Positions 7,903 through 16,690 are shown, counted from the stretch's first letter. The stretch: DNA of 64,000 bases from Brevundimonas sp. UBA4553 (GCF_002387245.1 NZ_DGLD01000004.1:20850-84849); one strand, 5' to 3'. The notes: generated by a model from the sequence alone, not told the origin. Made by a program: numbers and translations.

Positions 7903-9047
7903 GCTTCAGAGCTCTCTGCTGGCCTTGGGAAGCTTAGGAGCAGGTCGCGGTACTTTTCATATTGCTGTTGCCGCAGCGCGATTTCGCGCGGCAGGCCTTC
8001 ACTAAGCGAGGTCGTGAGCGTATCGAACTTGTCGAGGATCGTGGCGATACGAGCTTGTTCAGCGAGTGCCGGGACAGGAATGCGAAGCTTCTTCAGATTG
8101 ACAGCATTCAACGCAGGGATGCCATCAAAAGTGCATAGACCCCTTATCTCAGACTGGAACTGCTCAAGAGTGTGATAGAGAAAATTCACATTCAAATCAT
8201 CCGTAGATCTTATGGTCACTGAATAGTTCAGGTTTCCCCGAAAATACCTGCCCTCTTGCCAAGTGACCGATCCTACACCTGCACCTCGGCTGGTGATTCC
8301 GATTGGATCTTCTTCGGTATTCCAATCGTCAAGAAAGCCGAGTGGGTCGCGACCACTATTGATAACAGGATACTGGCCGGGATTATCGGCGATCATATTC
8401 TTATTGACCGACTGCCCAGTCTTGATGCGGGTTAGTTCCCCCAACTGCATCCACTCGACCTCACCATCTTCAAAGGTCAGGAGCTGGTCGCGGTAGTGGT
8501 TGTATTGTTTTTTTCGCGTCGCAAGCTCGGCGGTCAACTCGGCGGTCAACTCAGTGAAGGTGTCCAATATCCGGACAATCTCCCGCTGTATCGCCAGCGA
8601 CTTCTCCGGTTCGTCCGGGCAGGGGATGGGGATTGCGAGGCGTTCTAAGACGATTGCATCAAGGGTGGGAATTCCTGCGTACCGGACTTTGCCTTTTATA
8701 TGAGGCTCAACGTTACGGAGAAAGTGAAACAAATACCTGCTGTTTAAGGATTCAGAATGAGCAATGCAGTAACATCCATCAGAAGACCAGAACTCACCTT
8801 CACTATATCCTACGGTTCCAGCCGAAGCGCCCACATTGATAATCATCGTGGAGTTTGCGGGTCGATTTGACTGCCCATAAAATCCGAGGGGGGCCAGGCC
8901 GCCGTGATAAACTGGAAACTTCGAATTGTCTGATAGGTTGCTCTTGGTAAGCCTCTTACCGCGCAAGACAGTCGAGATGTCACGCAGCAGTATCCACTCA
9001 ACCCCAGCCCCATCAAGCAGCTTTCCCAGAAAGCCCACATCGCTCAC
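7899..9047 (-). CDS. hsdS: type I restriction specificity subunit S
   Basis: HsdS sets the DNA target of the complex. The product is 382 aa with two target-recognition domains (about 15-145 and 195-330). Each is followed by a conserved helical spacer: first EIVRILDTFTELTAEL... to about 190, then ARIATILDKFDTLTTSL at about 335 to the end. The two halves resemble each other, as expected for an internally duplicated HsdS. The central spacer carries tandem TAEL units (residues 166-175), a hallmark of type IC enzymes such as EcoR124. It overlaps hsdM and the PrrC-like gene by 4 bases each (ATGA). The target sequence cannot be predicted from this reading. Confidence 0.93.
   Translation of the reverse strand: MSDVGFLGKLLDGAGVEWILLRDISTVLRGKRLTKSNLSDNSKFPVYHGGLAPLGFYGQSNRPANSTMIINVGASAGTVGYSEGEFWSSDGCYCIAHSESLNSRYLFHFLRNVEPHIKGKVRYAGIPTLDAIVLERLAIPIPCPDEPEKSLAIQREIVRILDTFTELTAELTAELATRKKQYNHYRDQLLTFEDGEVEWMQLGELTRIKTGQSVNKNMIADNPGQYPVINSGRDPLGFLDDWNTEEDPIGITSRGAGVGSVTWQEGRYFRGNLNYSVTIRSTDDLNVNFLYHTLEQFQSEIRGLCTFDGIPALNAVNLKKLRIPVPALAEQARIATILDKFDTLTTSLSEGLPREIALRQQQYEKYRDLLLSFPRPAESSEA
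8529..8552 (-). repeat. two tandem 12-bp repeats in hsdS spacer
   Basis: Two perfect copies of a 12-mer (coding strand GAGTTGACCGCC) encode E-L-T-A twice, giving the protein TELTAELTAEL. A third, decayed unit follows (GAGCTTGCG). In EcoR124 the number of such 12-bp units (two or three) changes the spacer length of the recognised site, so this is a plausible slippage site for switching specificity. Confidence 0.85.
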
Positions 9048-10594
9048 GCTTCGATCTCCGTAACAATCGCATCAATCTCGCTGCGCAGCCGGTCAATCCT
9101 AGCCACAGTGGTTTTCAGATCCGCATTCAAGTCGGCAATGATCACCTGATCGCGAGTGTCCTTCGGCTCGATATAGGCGCTGACCGAAAGGTTGTAATCC
9201 GCATCGATGAGGCGCTGCTGGTCCACCGTTTCGGCGACATGCGGCACGTTCTGCTTGCTGGCGAACAAGCGGATAATCTCGGCAACGTGATCGTCGCTCA
9301 TCTCGTTGGTATTGGTCTTTTTGGCGAAGAAACCTTCACCGCTGGCATCGATGAACTGCACCTTGGTGTCGGGCTTGTTCTTGGCCAGCACCAGAATCGT
9401 CACCGCAATCGTAGTGCCGAAAAACAGATTTGGCGCGAGCGCTATCACCGTTTCCACAACATTGCTGTCGATCAGATATTTGCGGATTTTCTGCTCTGCG
9501 CCGCCGCGATAGAAAATGCCCGGAAAGCACACAATCGCCGCGCGCCCCTTGGCTGAAAGATAATGCAGCGCGTGCAGGACAAACGCGAAATCCGCCTTTG
9601 ACTTTGGCGCGAGCACGCCTGCGGGCGCAAAGCGGTCATCATTGATCAGGGTGGGGTCTTCGTCCCCCTTCCACCGCACCGAATAGGGCGGGTTCGAAAC
9701 GATGGCATCGAAGGGCCGTTCATCCAGAAAGTGCGGATGTTCCAGCGTGTTGCCGTTCTGAATGTTGAACTTGTCGTAGTTTACATTGTGCAGGAACATG
9801 TTCATGCGGGCAAGGTTGTAGGTGGTGTAGTTGATCTCCTGCCCGAAGAACCCCTCTTCGATGAAGTGATCGCCGCAGTGCTTCTTGGCCTGCAACAGCA
9901 ACGAACCGGAACCGGCGGCTGGATCGTAAATCTTATTGACGCTGCTCTGCCCGTGCACAGCCAGTTGGGCGATAAGCTTCGAAACATGTTGCGGGGTGAA
10001 AAACTCACCGCCCGATTTGCCCGCATTGGCCGCGTAGTTGGAGATCAGGAACTCGTAGGCATCACCGAAGAGATCGTTTTCGTTTTCCTCGAACTTGAGC
10101 GGCAGGTCCTCGACGCCTTTCAGCACCTTAGCCAGCCGGGAATTCTTGTCCTTCACTGTGTTGCCCAGCCGGTTGCTGGTGGTGTCAAAATCAGAAAACA
10201 GGCCCTTGATGTCCTCTTCCGAAGGGTGGCCGTTTGCCGAAGCTTCAATCGCCCTGAAGGTGGCGGCAAGGTCGGTGTTCAGGCTTTCGTTGGTATTGGC
10301 CTTGGCCGCGACATTGGCGAAGAGCTGGCTGGGATAGATGAAATAGCCCTTGGTCTTGACTGCATCGGCTTTGACCGCGTCGGGAATGGCGCTGTCGGGC
10401 AGATTGGCATAGCTGACGCTCTCGTCACCTGCTTCGATGTAGCTGGTGAAATTCTCGCTGATGAAGCGGTAGAACAGTGCGCCCAGCACGAACTGCTTGA
10501 AATCCCAGCCATCGACCGCGCCCCTGACCTCATTGGCAATCGCCCAGATTTTCCGGTGCAATTCGTCGCGCTGCTGTTGGCCTGTCACTCTCAT
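9044..10594 (-). CDS. hsdM: type I restriction DNA methyltransferase subunit M
   Basis: This is the N6-adenine methyltransferase subunit of the type I complex. At 516 aa it is normal length. The N-terminal helical domain (RDELHRKIWAIANEVRG) is typical of the EcoR124-like type IC group. The SAM-binding motif DPAAGSG lies at 224-230 and the catalytic NPPY at 301-304 (IVSNPPY). The C-terminal helices beyond 450 would contact HsdS. It is the first gene of the operon. AGGGG lies 4 bases before the ATG, and the stop overlaps the hsdS start. Both methyltransferase motifs are intact, so the host should be protected. Confidence 0.95.
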   Translation of the reverse strand: MRVTGQQQRDELHRKIWAIANEVRGAVDGWDFKQFVLGALFYRFISENFTSYIEAGDESVSYANLPDSAIPDAVKADAVKTKGYFIYPSQLFANVAAKANTNESLNTDLAATFRAIEASANGHPSEEDIKGLFSDFDTTSNRLGNTVKDKNSRLAKVLKGVEDLPLKFEENENDLFGDAYEFLISNYAANAGKSGGEFFTPQHVSKLIAQLAVHGQSSVNKIYDPAAGSGSLLLQAKKHCGDHFIEEGFFGQEINYTTYNLARMNMFLHNVNYDKFNIQNGNTLEHPHFLDERPFDAIVSNPPYSVRWKGDEDPTLINDDRFAPAGVLAPKSKADFAFVLHALHYLSAKGRAAIVCFPGIFYRGGAEQKIRKYLIDSNVVETVIALAPNLFFGTTIAVTILVLAKNKPDTKVQFIDASGEGFFAKKTNTNEMSDDHVAEIIRLFASKQNVPHVAETVDQQRLIDADYNLSVSAYIEPKDTRDQVIIADLNADLKTTVARIDRLRSEIDAIVTEIEA

Positions 10595-11046
10595 GATCCC
10601 CTAAATTTACCGAGCAAAGCCTTTGCCATGCGCCTGAGCCAACATTCTGGCCCGCTTCCCAACCTACAGGCAACGCCTTGATCTCTCTGTCGCATGGGTG
10701 GTGTCATCTGTGGACGGCCCCATCGCTGCAAGGGTATTTTGATAAATGTCGATCTGGGGGTGCGGTCAAGCGCATAGCGATCGCGGATGGATACCTCGAC
10801 GAGGTCTCGGCCAGCAAACAACGCCGGGATTTCCCTGGTGGGTCGCGGGCCGCCACCGCTGAAACGCCATTTGCGGATGCCCGTGTTGGAGAGGGTCTTG
10901 GGGAGCGTCAGCCTTGGCCGTGGGTCGGCTGGGTGTTGTGCAGATCAGCGGCTTTTACGGGATCGGACTGGAAATGTGAGTTCACGGAATGGCCGTGAGG
11001 CGCAGAAGAGCAGGGTATGGCCCGGCGGGTGTGTCCGCTCATGACT
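10595..11046. other. gene-poor stretch upstream of hsdM, up to the IS end
   Basis: About 450 bases without a convincing gene. It must hold the hsd promoter, but I see no strong -35/-10 pair. Short open frames on both strands (for example 10678-10998) have unremarkable composition and match no family I know. The composition shifts towards higher GC after about 10750, which may mark decayed older sequence next to the insertion element. Confidence 0.4.
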
Positions 11047-11064
11047 GAGGCCGTGTAAAAACGT
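11047..11064 (+). repeat. IS left inverted repeat
   Basis: GAGGCCGTGTAAAAACGT. It pairs with the right end at 12607-12624 with a single mismatch (C versus T at position 6). Confidence 0.85.
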
Positions 11065-11115
11065 GCTGAGCGACGGCGGGGCGGAGGTTGAGACGAAGCG
11101 CAGGACGCCTCGTGC

Positions 11116-12561
11116 TCAGGCCCGGATCGCCTCCATCAACGGCCTGGTTCCCATCACCGCCATCACCCGCTTCATATTGTAGGCCAGGATGTGGAGGCTG
11201 ATCTCGGTCTTCACGTTGGGCAACCGCTTCATCAGGAAGTGGGAGTGGCCCATCCAGGCCTTAATGGTGCCGAACGGGTGTTCGACCAGGCTTCGTCGTT
11301 CACGCATGGCTCTGGGCCTCAGGTCCATTCGGGTTTGAAGGGCATCGATCACCGCTTCATGCTCCCACCGCGTGACCTTTTGTTCGACCGCAGGCGTGCA
11401 CTGAGCCTTGATGCTACAGCCTGTGCAACTGGCCCGATCCCAGTACCGATGCAGCGTCATGCCTCTTTCGACGACGGTCATGTGGTACGGAAGCAGGGAG
11501 CCGGCCGGGCAACGGTAGACGTCTTGATCTGGCAGATAGACGAAGTCCTGCTTGCCGAAGCGCCCATTCGCCTTTGCGCCTGACGTCAGCGTCTTTGGCA
11601 CGAAGGGCGTCGCGCCCAGGGCCTCACAGGCCAGGATTTCTTCGCCGGAGAAGTAGCCCCGGTCCGCCAGCACATCGAGCCTCTCCACGCCCATGGCCTC
11701 CTTGGCCTGACCCGCCATGTTCGCCAGCTGTTGCTTGTCCGAGCCGGTCATCACCACCTCGTGGGCGACGATCAGGTGATGCTCGCCCTCGACGGCGGAT
11801 TGGACGTTGTAGCCGACGATGCCGCTCCCCCGGCCTGACGTCGCCATGGCGCGGGCGTCGGGAACGGTCAGGGACACCTGGCCGTCCGGCGACGCCTCGA
11901 CCTCAGCCTCCATGACCTTCAGCATCGCCATCTGGGCGCGAAGGCGATCGATCTTCTCGACCAGCCTCACCGACCGTGCCTCCACGCCATCCCCCTCGTG
12001 CCGATCGGCCGTATCGAGGTCCTCGAGGTAGCTGGCGATGTGCTCGGCAACCTGCTCGATCCGCCGCTTCACCTTGTAGGCGGTGAAGTTCTTGTCGCGG
12101 GTGTTCACCGCCTTGAACTTCGAACCGTCGATGGCGACGAGGGCCGATCCGAACAGGCCCAACTGTCGGCACAGCACCACGAACTGCGCACAGGCCGCCT
12201 GGATCGCAGGGCCATTCTCGCGGCGGAAGTCGGCGATGGTCTTGTGGTCCGGCGCCAGCCGCCCCGTTAGCCACATCAGTTCGACGTTGCGCTGCGCCTC
12301 ACGCTCCAGTCGCCGGCTCGACTGCACCTTGTTCAGGTAGCCGTAGACGTAGAGCTTCAGCAGCATGGCCGGGTGGTAAGCGGGCCGTCCCGTCGCTGCG
12401 GGCGTCATCCCCTCAAACCCCAGCCCCTTCAGATCCAGCTCGTCGACGAAGACATCGACCACCCGGACCGGATTATCCTCGGCCACATAGTCATCAAGAC
12501 ACTCGGGAAGCAGCGTCTGCTTCCGGCGATCTGCACCCTGAACGAAGCGGCTCATACCCAC
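11116..12561 (-). CDS. IS1182-family DDE transposase
   Basis: The product is 481 aa and full length. The N-terminal helical region (VRVVDVFVDELDL... and HPAMLLKLYVYGYL) is typical of IS1182/IS5-like transposases. Candidate catalytic residues are D145 (VAIDGSKFKAVN), D300 (DVLADRGYFSGEEI) and E427 (RRSLVEHPFGTIK). A four-cysteine cluster (C351, C379, C382, C388) could bind zinc. The start has a strong ribosome site (AGGAGGTGGGT). No frameshift is seen, so the element could still be active. Confidence 0.93.
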   Translation of the reverse strand: MGMSRFVQGADRRKQTLLPECLDDYVAEDNPVRVVDVFVDELDLKGLGFEGMTPAATGRPAYHPAMLLKLYVYGYLNKVQSSRRLEREAQRNVELMWLTGRLAPDHKTIADFRRENGPAIQAACAQFVVLCRQLGLFGSALVAIDGSKFKAVNTRDKNFTAYKVKRRIEQVAEHIASYLEDLDTADRHEGDGVEARSVRLVEKIDRLRAQMAMLKVMEAEVEASPDGQVSLTVPDARAMATSGRGSGIVGYNVQSAVEGEHHLIVAHEVVMTGSDKQQLANMAGQAKEAMGVERLDVLADRGYFSGEEILACEALGATPFVPKTLTSGAKANGRFGKQDFVYLPDQDVYRCPAGSLLPYHMTVVERGMTLHRYWDRASCTGCSIKAQCTPAVEQKVTRWEHEAVIDALQTRMDLRPRAMRERRSLVEHPFGTIKAWMGHSHFLMKRLPNVKTEISLHILAYNMKRVMAVMGTRPLMEAIRA

Positions 12562-12606
12562 CTCCTGCTGACCTCAGAAGGCTAAGCTAATTCGCTCCAT
12601 ACCAAG

Positions 12607-12624
12607 ACGTTTTTACACAGCCTC
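12607..12624 (-). repeat. IS right inverted repeat
   Basis: Read on the minus strand, GAGGCTGTGTAAAAACGT. It matches the left end in 17 of 18 positions and lies just upstream of the transposase start, where it may contribute to the promoter. Confidence 0.85.
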
Positions 12625-12807
12625 GTACGGATGTGGGCTCTTGGACCATGTCGGTGTTCTTTCCGTTCCGGGGCGGATGGATAAGTGGTATCGCGTGGTC
12701 GTGGTTGTACGTTGGATCCTGGCCTACCAAAAACCCAATTTGCAATCTGAGAATCCACCATTCGACCGTTCCGGCCCGCCATCGCCGAGCCGGCCAGCCG
12801 CGCGAAC

Positions 12808-14043
12808 ATGCTCGATCGAACGACCGGGTCAGACTTCGCTGCGACGGGGGCCATGTCCGCTTTCGGTGATGTGAGAAATTCTGTCGTTAGGCGGCAGGAC
12901 ATTTGTCTTGAGGCCCTAGCCTTACTCCGACACAAGTCGGCCGTGTTTCCCGGTTTTAAAAATTTCTTTGTCGCGGGCCTGTCGGTCCCTCGGACCGAAG
13001 CCGTCCGATCCAGTCTTGGGGCGGCCATCGGGATCGCGACCTGCGGCGTGCTCGCCCGCTGTGTGATCGAGGGCCGGATTTCCTTTTCGCCGCTGCTGGC
13101 CGCGCCAATCGGCGCCTCGGCCGTCCTCGTTTTCGCGTTGCCAGCCAGCCCATTGGCGCAGCCCCGCGCTGTCATCGGCGGGAACATGTTGTCGGCCATC
13201 GTGGGCCTGGCTTTCGGTTTCATTATTCCTGATCCGCTGCTGGCCTCGGTCGCAGCCGTCGGCATCGCCATCCTCGCCATGAGCCTGTTGGGCTGTCTGC
13301 ATCCGCCCGGCGGCGCCATGGCCCTTGGCGCAGCGCTCGCCATGTCGTCGTCGTCGCCGCTCGGACTGGACTACCCCTTTGTGCCGGTTGGATTGTGTTC
13401 GATCCTGCTCGTGATGGCAGGAAGCCTCTATGGACGGGTTACCGGCCATGCCTACCCCCGTCGCATCGATCAGATCGTCAGCCCTCACCGCACCGGCGAT
13501 AACCCGCCCTTCGAGCGGTTTGGCTATACCCGTGCGGACCTCGACCAGGCGCTCGCTCACTACGGCGAGTTGCTGGACGTGAATCACAACGATCTCGACG
13601 CGGTCTTCCGCAATGTTGAAGTTCAGGCGCATCGCCGGCTCCATGGGGCCATTCCCTGCGCCGACATCATGTCGCGCGATGTTATTTCGTTGGTCGTCAG
13701 CCAGGCCGCCGACATCGCATTGGCCAAGCTTCAGGCCCACGATCTCAGGACCGCTCCCGTCATCGATGCGCGCGGACGGGTAGTTGGTCTCATTCGGCGT
13801 GCCGAACTGCTCGCTGGCGGTGTTTCGCCGGTGGGCGAGCTATTGGATCCCGTCGTCGCCACCGTGGGCCTGCAGACTCCGATCGAAGAACTCCTGCCCG
13901 CTCTGTCGAGCGGCGCGATGCATGAAGCCCTGGTCATCGATGAAGATCGCGTGTTGGTCGGCATCATCACTCAGACGGATTTGCTGGCCGTTCTCTATCG
14001 CGCGCACGTCGTCGAAGCTGTCGTATCGGCAAAGGCCGCCTGA
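12808..14043 (+). CDS. HPP family membrane protein with CBS pair
   Basis: The product is up to 411 aa; an alternative ATG at 12853 would shorten it by 15 residues. The first half is an HPP integral membrane domain with about four hydrophobic helices and the diagnostic HPPGGAMAL at 165-173. The C-terminal half carries two CBS motifs (IMSRDVISLVVSQAADIALA... and VATVGLQTPIEELLPAL), which usually bind adenine nucleotides to gate or sense. Plant HPP proteins have been linked to nitrite transport into plastids. Here the gene faces a flavohemoglobin gene across a shared terminator, so a nitrite/nitrogen-oxide role is attractive but inferred. It lies just after the IS, so its native promoter may have been replaced. 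Confidence 0.8.
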   Translation: MLDRTTGSDFAATGAMSAFGDVRNSVVRRQDICLEALALLRHKSAVFPGFKNFFVAGLSVPRTEAVRSSLGAAIGIATCGVLARCVIEGRISFSPLLAAPIGASAVLVFALPASPLAQPRAVIGGNMLSAIVGLAFGFIIPDPLLASVAAVGIAILAMSLLGCLHPPGGAMALGAALAMSSSSPLGLDYPFVPVGLCSILLVMAGSLYGRVTGHAYPRRIDQIVSPHRTGDNPPFERFGYTRADLDQALAHYGELLDVNHNDLDAVFRNVEVQAHRRLHGAIPCADIMSRDVISLVVSQAADIALAKLQAHDLRTAPVIDARGRVVGLIRRAELLAGGVSPVGELLDPVVATVGLQTPIEELLPALSSGAMHEALVIDEDRVLVGIITQTDLLAVLYRAHVVEAVVSAKAA

Positions 14044-14072
14044 AACTCCGCGGAGGTCTGACTGGACGGTTC

Positions 14073-14104
14073 CGATGTCTGGCGGTTCTTTCCGCCAGAC
14101 ATCG
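14073..14104. terminator. bidirectional terminator hairpin
   Basis: Perfect 13-bp stem (CGATGTCTGGCGG and its complement) around a six-base loop, placed exactly between the convergent HPP-CBS and flavohemoglobin genes. Confidence 0.8.
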
Positions 14105-14129
14105 ATAGTATACAGGCTGGTCGTTTTGG

Positions 14130-15335
14130 TCAGGCCGCGAGGCTTTCATCAGCGGGGCCGAAAAACTCATAGTGAATGCGGTCTGCCGAAACCCCGGCTG
14201 TTTGCAGGTCCAGCACGAGGGCACGCAGGAAGGGCCGAGGACCGCAGAGATAATAGTCCGCCTCCTGGACCGGAGTGTGCTCGGTCAGCCAGGCGCCGGA
14301 AATCACGCCCTGGTGATCAAAGTTTCCGGCATCATTCGCCGCGATCATTTCGTAAAATACGGTGCTGAGCGCCCTCGGGTGAGCAGCCGTCAAGCGACGA
14401 ACGTGATCACCCATGGCATGGGTCTCGGCGTCGTGCGCGCCATGGACGTAGTGGACCTCGGTCTGAGGATGTTGCGCCACGATCGTCTCCAGCATGGAGA
14501 CCATTGGGGTCAAGCCCACCCCGCCGGATAGCAGGACGACCGGGCTTTGCGGTTCTTCGGACAGGAAGAAGTCGCCCGCAGGCGCGCCGACCTTCAGCAC
14601 TATGCCAGGACGGGCGTTGTCATGCAGCCAGCCCGATGCCAAACCCTGCGCCTCGCGCTTGACAGTGATGCGATAGGTTTCGTCGTTCGGTGCGCAGGAT
14701 ATGGAGTAGTTGCGCTTCACCGGAGCATGACCGGGAATGTCGAACCAGAAGGTCAGATACTGGCCCGGACGGTGACGCAGCACCGGGCCGCCATCGACCG
14801 GCTTCAGCATGAAGGAGGTGATGACCGAACTTTCCGGACGCACCTCGACCACCTCGAACGCGCGCCAGCCGTTCCAGCCGCCTTTGGCTGTCCCCAAGTC
14901 TTCATATATGGCGGCTTCGCGGGTGATCAGGATGTTGGCCAGGAACCAGTAGGCTTCGCCCCAGGCGTTCAGGATCTCCTCGGTTGCAGCGTCGCCCAGG
15001 ACATGAGCGATGGCGCCCAGGAGAGCGTCTGCGACGTGCGGATAGTGATCAGGCTGGATCTGCAGCCCGACGTGCTTCTGGGCGATGCGTTCAACCGCAG
15101 CCGCAAGGGCGCCGAGGTTCTCGATGTTGTTGGCGTAGGCCAAGATCGCGCCGGTCAGGGCGCGCGGCTGCGAGCCGCTGTCGCCATGGTGGGACTGGTT
15201 GAACAGGTCGCGAATCTCGGCGTTCTGGAACATCCGCGAATACATCTCGTGGACGATTTCGAGCCCGTGGGCTTCGAGAGCGGGAACGGTAGCTTTGACA
15301 AGCGCGATGGTGCGCTCACTGAGGGCTTGGGCCAT
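14130..15335 (-). CDS. hmp: flavohemoglobin, nitric oxide dioxygenase
   Basis: Hmp converts NO and O2 to nitrate using NAD(P)H. At 401 aa it is family length. An N-terminal globin domain (1-140) has proximal His H88 (AQKHVG). It is followed by a ferredoxin-reductase-like FAD domain (RPGQYLTFWF and RNYSIS) and an NAD domain (GGVGLTPM and CGPRPFL). All signature regions are intact. It is the last gene of an AOX - truncated hemoglobin - hmp series on the minus strand, 47 bases after the hemoglobin gene, so co-transcription is likely. The neighbours point to defence of respiration against NO, probably under the adjacent FixLJ pair. Confidence 0.95.
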   Translation of the reverse strand: MAQALSERTIALVKATVPALEAHGLEIVHEMYSRMFQNAEIRDLFNQSHHGDSGSQPRALTGAILAYANNIENLGALAAAVERIAQKHVGLQIQPDHYPHVADALLGAIAHVLGDAATEEILNAWGEAYWFLANILITREAAIYEDLGTAKGGWNGWRAFEVVEVRPESSVITSFMLKPVDGGPVLRHRPGQYLTFWFDIPGHAPVKRNYSISCAPNDETYRITVKREAQGLASGWLHDNARPGIVLKVGAPAGDFFLSEEPQSPVVLLSGGVGLTPMVSMLETIVAQHPQTEVHYVHGAHDAETHAMGDHVRRLTAAHPRALSTVFYEMIAANDAGNFDHQGVISGAWLTEHTPVQEADYYLCGPRPFLRALVLDLQTAGVSADRIHYEFFGPADESLAA

Positions 15336-15382
15336 CAGAGTCTCCTGGACGAGGTGATGTGAAGGGGGAGAAGAAGGGCGGG

Positions 15383-15811
15383 CTAGGTGTTTGGGAAATT
15401 TGAACCGGGAGGCCCACCGCGCTGGACGGCGATCCCAAGCTGGAGGCTCTGGGCGATCATTCGAGATTTGCCGACAAACAGCGCCGCCGCGTTGGGTGGG
15501 CAGACCTCGAGAGCAACCCGCTCGAAGATGTCCAGCCAGCGCTGGAAATGTGGAGCGCCGATATCGAGGATGCCGACATGAACCGCCATCGGAGTCCCTT
15601 TAAATCGGCCGGTCATCAACAGCACGGACGACCAGAAGTCCCACAGCTTGTTCAGGTGCTCGTCCCAAGCCCCGCCAATCGCCCGGTCGAAGATCGGGCC
15701 GAGGAGCGGATCAATCCGAACCTCGGCATAGAAGCGGTGGACAAGGTCGCGGATCATCGATTCCGTGACGCCTACGGCAACGCCAGGACCCACGCGCGGG
15801 GATGAGATCAT
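15383..15811 (-). CDS. group III truncated hemoglobin
   Basis: The product is 142 aa from the ATG at 15811. A longer upstream frame would only overlap the AOX gene and reads as low complexity. Pattern of group III truncated globins: MIRDLVHRFYAEVRIDPLLG, WDEHLNKLWDFWSSVLL, and TPMAVHVG with H78 as the likely proximal (F8) heme ligand. The C-terminus MIAQSLQLGI is also typical. These small globins are thought to bind or process O2 or NO, and the roles are not settled. It lies 28 bases after the alternative oxidase gene and before hmp, a grouping that suggests a shared NO-stress function. Confidence 0.88.
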   Translation of the reverse strand: MISSPRVGPGVAVGVTESMIRDLVHRFYAEVRIDPLLGPIFDRAIGGAWDEHLNKLWDFWSSVLLMTGRFKGTPMAVHVGILDIGAPHFQRWLDIFERVALEVCPPNAAALFVGKSRMIAQSLQLGIAVQRGGPPGSNFPNT

Positions 15812-15839
15812 GGCTGTCTCGGCGTACTCACGGGATCGC

Positions 15840-16529
15840 TCAAGCGGCCGTCTTCCACGTCGGTTCGAGCGTGACGTGCGGCGGGCAGGGGGCGACCGCC
15901 TGGATGGGAAGTCCGCCGAGTTCGTTGGCATAGCCGTGATTGACGTCGCGGTGGTGGGCTTCGTCGGCCCGCACGACCAGAACCACGTCGCGCAGGGTCG
16001 CTGTATCCGCCAAACCCCAGTAGCGCTTGGCGATCTCGGGAGCCGCCACATTAGGTGAACGCCCCTCATCGATCTCGGCGAGATAGTGGGTGTAGCTGGT
16101 TACGGCTTCCTCCTCGAAATAGCCAACTACGCGGTGAGCCGTCTTCGAGGACACGAGATACAGACCGAAGAAGAAGAGATAGAAGACCCATTGCACCGAG
16201 ACGATGACGAAGCGTTCGAACAGCGTGGGCTTGGAGATCTCAATGAAGGTCATCAGGTGCATACGCTCGTTTTCGGCTTCGTCCATCAGCGTTTTGATCC
16301 AGCCCTTATCGTCGCACATCCGGCGCAGGCAGGTCAGGTGATTGATGGTGGCGCCGACCATTCCCGGCACGGCGGCGACAGTCTCCAACACCACGGCGCG
16401 GTGACCGTACCGCTTGGCGAAAAAGGTGTCGGCGCAGAAACGCAGCAGCTTGGTGAAGCTGAACGCGACCCTGTCCGAGATACCCTTGGGCCGATGATGG
16501 ACCGAGAGATCAACGAGAGGAGCAGTCAT
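15840..16529 (-). CDS. aox: alternative oxidase (cyanide-resistant quinol oxidase)
   Basis: AOX is a diiron quinol oxidase that reduces O2 to water without proton pumping and resists NO and cyanide. The product is 229 aa from the ATG at 16529, which has AAGGA upstream. Diiron ligands follow the family pattern: E49 (LETVAAVPGM), E88-x-x-H91 (NERMH), a glutamate in FEEEAV at 139-141, and E190-x-x-H193 (ADEAHH). A hydrophobic hairpin (VSVQWVFYLFFFGLYL) anchors it in the inner membrane leaflet. It is the first gene of the aox - globin - hmp series and diverges from fixL across a 161-base gap that should contain the control region. Bacterial AOX is uncommon outside some proteobacteria. Confidence 0.93.
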   Translation of the reverse strand: MTAPLVDLSVHHRPKGISDRVAFSFTKLLRFCADTFFAKRYGHRAVVLETVAAVPGMVGATINHLTCLRRMCDDKGWIKTLMDEAENERMHLMTFIEISKPTLFERFVIVSVQWVFYLFFFGLYLVSSKTAHRVVGYFEEEAVTSYTHYLAEIDEGRSPNVAAPEIAKRYWGLADTATLRDVVLVVRADEAHHRDVNHGYANELGGLPIQAVAPCPPHVTLEPTWKTAA

Positions 16530-16690
16530 GGCCTGGTTCCTTGAGGTCGGGGAGACCTCCGGGCCGCGTTGGGCGGCGTTTGAAGTTGAAGACGGTGTAG
16601 AAGGGGGCGATCGTCGTCGATATTCCGGTCTTGTCCCTAAGGGGAATCCCGGAGGCGGCATTGGCCGTCAAACTGGGTTATGGAGTGTCG

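Larger units (their letters stand above)
11047..12624 (-). mobile_element. IS1182-family insertion sequence, apparently intact
   Basis: A 1578-bp element with one full-length transposase gene is bounded by 18-bp imperfect inverted repeats (17 of 18 identical). No obvious target duplication is visible in the flanks (ACT before the left end, GTA after the right end). It separates the hsd operon from the HPP-CBS gene and the respiratory module. Confidence 0.85.

Noticed and set aside
10678..10998. 106-codon frame upstream of hsdM
   Set aside because: No ribosome site, no family, mixed composition; more likely non-coding or decayed DNA between the operon and the IS.
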